This document shows positions 50,962 to 50,999 of a stretch of 50,999 nt of DNA, piece after piece. Location of the stretch: contig NZ_JAMZMM010000003.1 of the NCBI RefSeq assembly GCF_024178385.1, positions 1 to 50,999 of the forward strand. Reading direction: 5' to 3'. Below the pieces are notes generated by a model. The model was not told the origin of the DNA and did not search any database. It saw only the letters and a list, made by a program, of their open reading frames with translations. This DNA comes from Limnofasciculus baicalensis BBK-W-15 (GTDB lineage Bacteria > Cyanobacteriota > Cyanobacteriia > Cyanobacteriales > Coleofasciculaceae). The translations under genes and the position numbers were made by a program. How positions within the stretch are numbered: position 1 is the first letter of the stretch; each line of letters starts with the position of its first letter.

Positions 50962-50999
50962 TTTAGAGATTATCAACAACAGTTTCCCACCCCTAGCCC

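Overview
The window reads as the chromosome of a filamentous cyanobacterium. Evidence: many HIP1-type octamers (GCGATCGC) in genes and gaps, heptameric short tandem repeats, and cyanobacterial families such as TIGR02652, YbjN, the Sll0314/Alr1548 TPR family, YggT, Rpn/DUF4351 nucleases and heme-oxygenase-fold proteins. I saw no rRNA, tRNA or CRISPR array. Genus is not assignable by eye. All calls rest on motif reading and remembered family patterns; no search was run.

1-13,500: ordinary chromosome. CPBP protease, PstS-like binding protein, YciI, gamma-carbonic-anhydrase-like protein, TIGR02652 protein, VOC protein, a large M16 peptidase carrying a coding tandem-repeat insert, YbjN, a coupled run of small protein / retropepsin-like protease / TlyA rRNA methyltransferase, a lipoprotein, a DUF697-type GTPase and a zinc-ribbon protein. 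13,500-16,000: an OpuC/Osm-type compatible-solute importer with permease and binding protein fused. 16,000-25,200: Rpn/DUF4351 nuclease, fatty-acid hydroxylase, EamA exporter, then a minus-strand thiol and metal neighbourhood (small secreted peptide, phytochelatin-synthase-like protein, OvoA-like sulfoxide synthase, cation efflux protein), then ProA and a GNAT protein. 25,400-33,100: mostly minus-strand genes, including a tandem pair of unknown paralogues, a YqaE/Pmp3 micro-gene, ChaN, a membrane Ser/Thr kinase, a GIY-YIG protein and a TPR protein. 33,300-38,150: ECF-type ATPase, RsmG, a repeat-rich gap, and an EF-G that looks like the mitochondrial EFG1/spdEFG1 subfamily rather than the housekeeping factor.

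38,200-47,460 is the accessory part. It holds an IS5-family remnant, a two-gene operon of an HTH/PLD-like regulator and a heme-oxygenase-fold (possible di-iron oxidase) protein with a homopolymer frameshift, a DUF1399/TIGR04222-like membrane protein, a TPMT-like methyltransferase, an unrecognised 448-aa protein with an HU-like partner, DUF2442, an intact-looking YefM/YoeB toxin-antitoxin pair, and at least six gene fragments (two XRE N-termini, DUF4160, UPF0175, PIN/VapC, TrmH/SpoU). It looks like a hot spot where small modules have inserted into and truncated one another.

47,500-50,999 returns to housekeeping genes (M28 peptidase, secreted protein, YggT, YtxH-like) and ends with a truncated IscB gene behind a probable HEARO/omega RNA. 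The best candidates for something new are this IscB remnant with its RNA, the HTH/PLD-HDO operon, the 448-aa/HU cassette, and the repeat-derived insert in the M16 peptidase.
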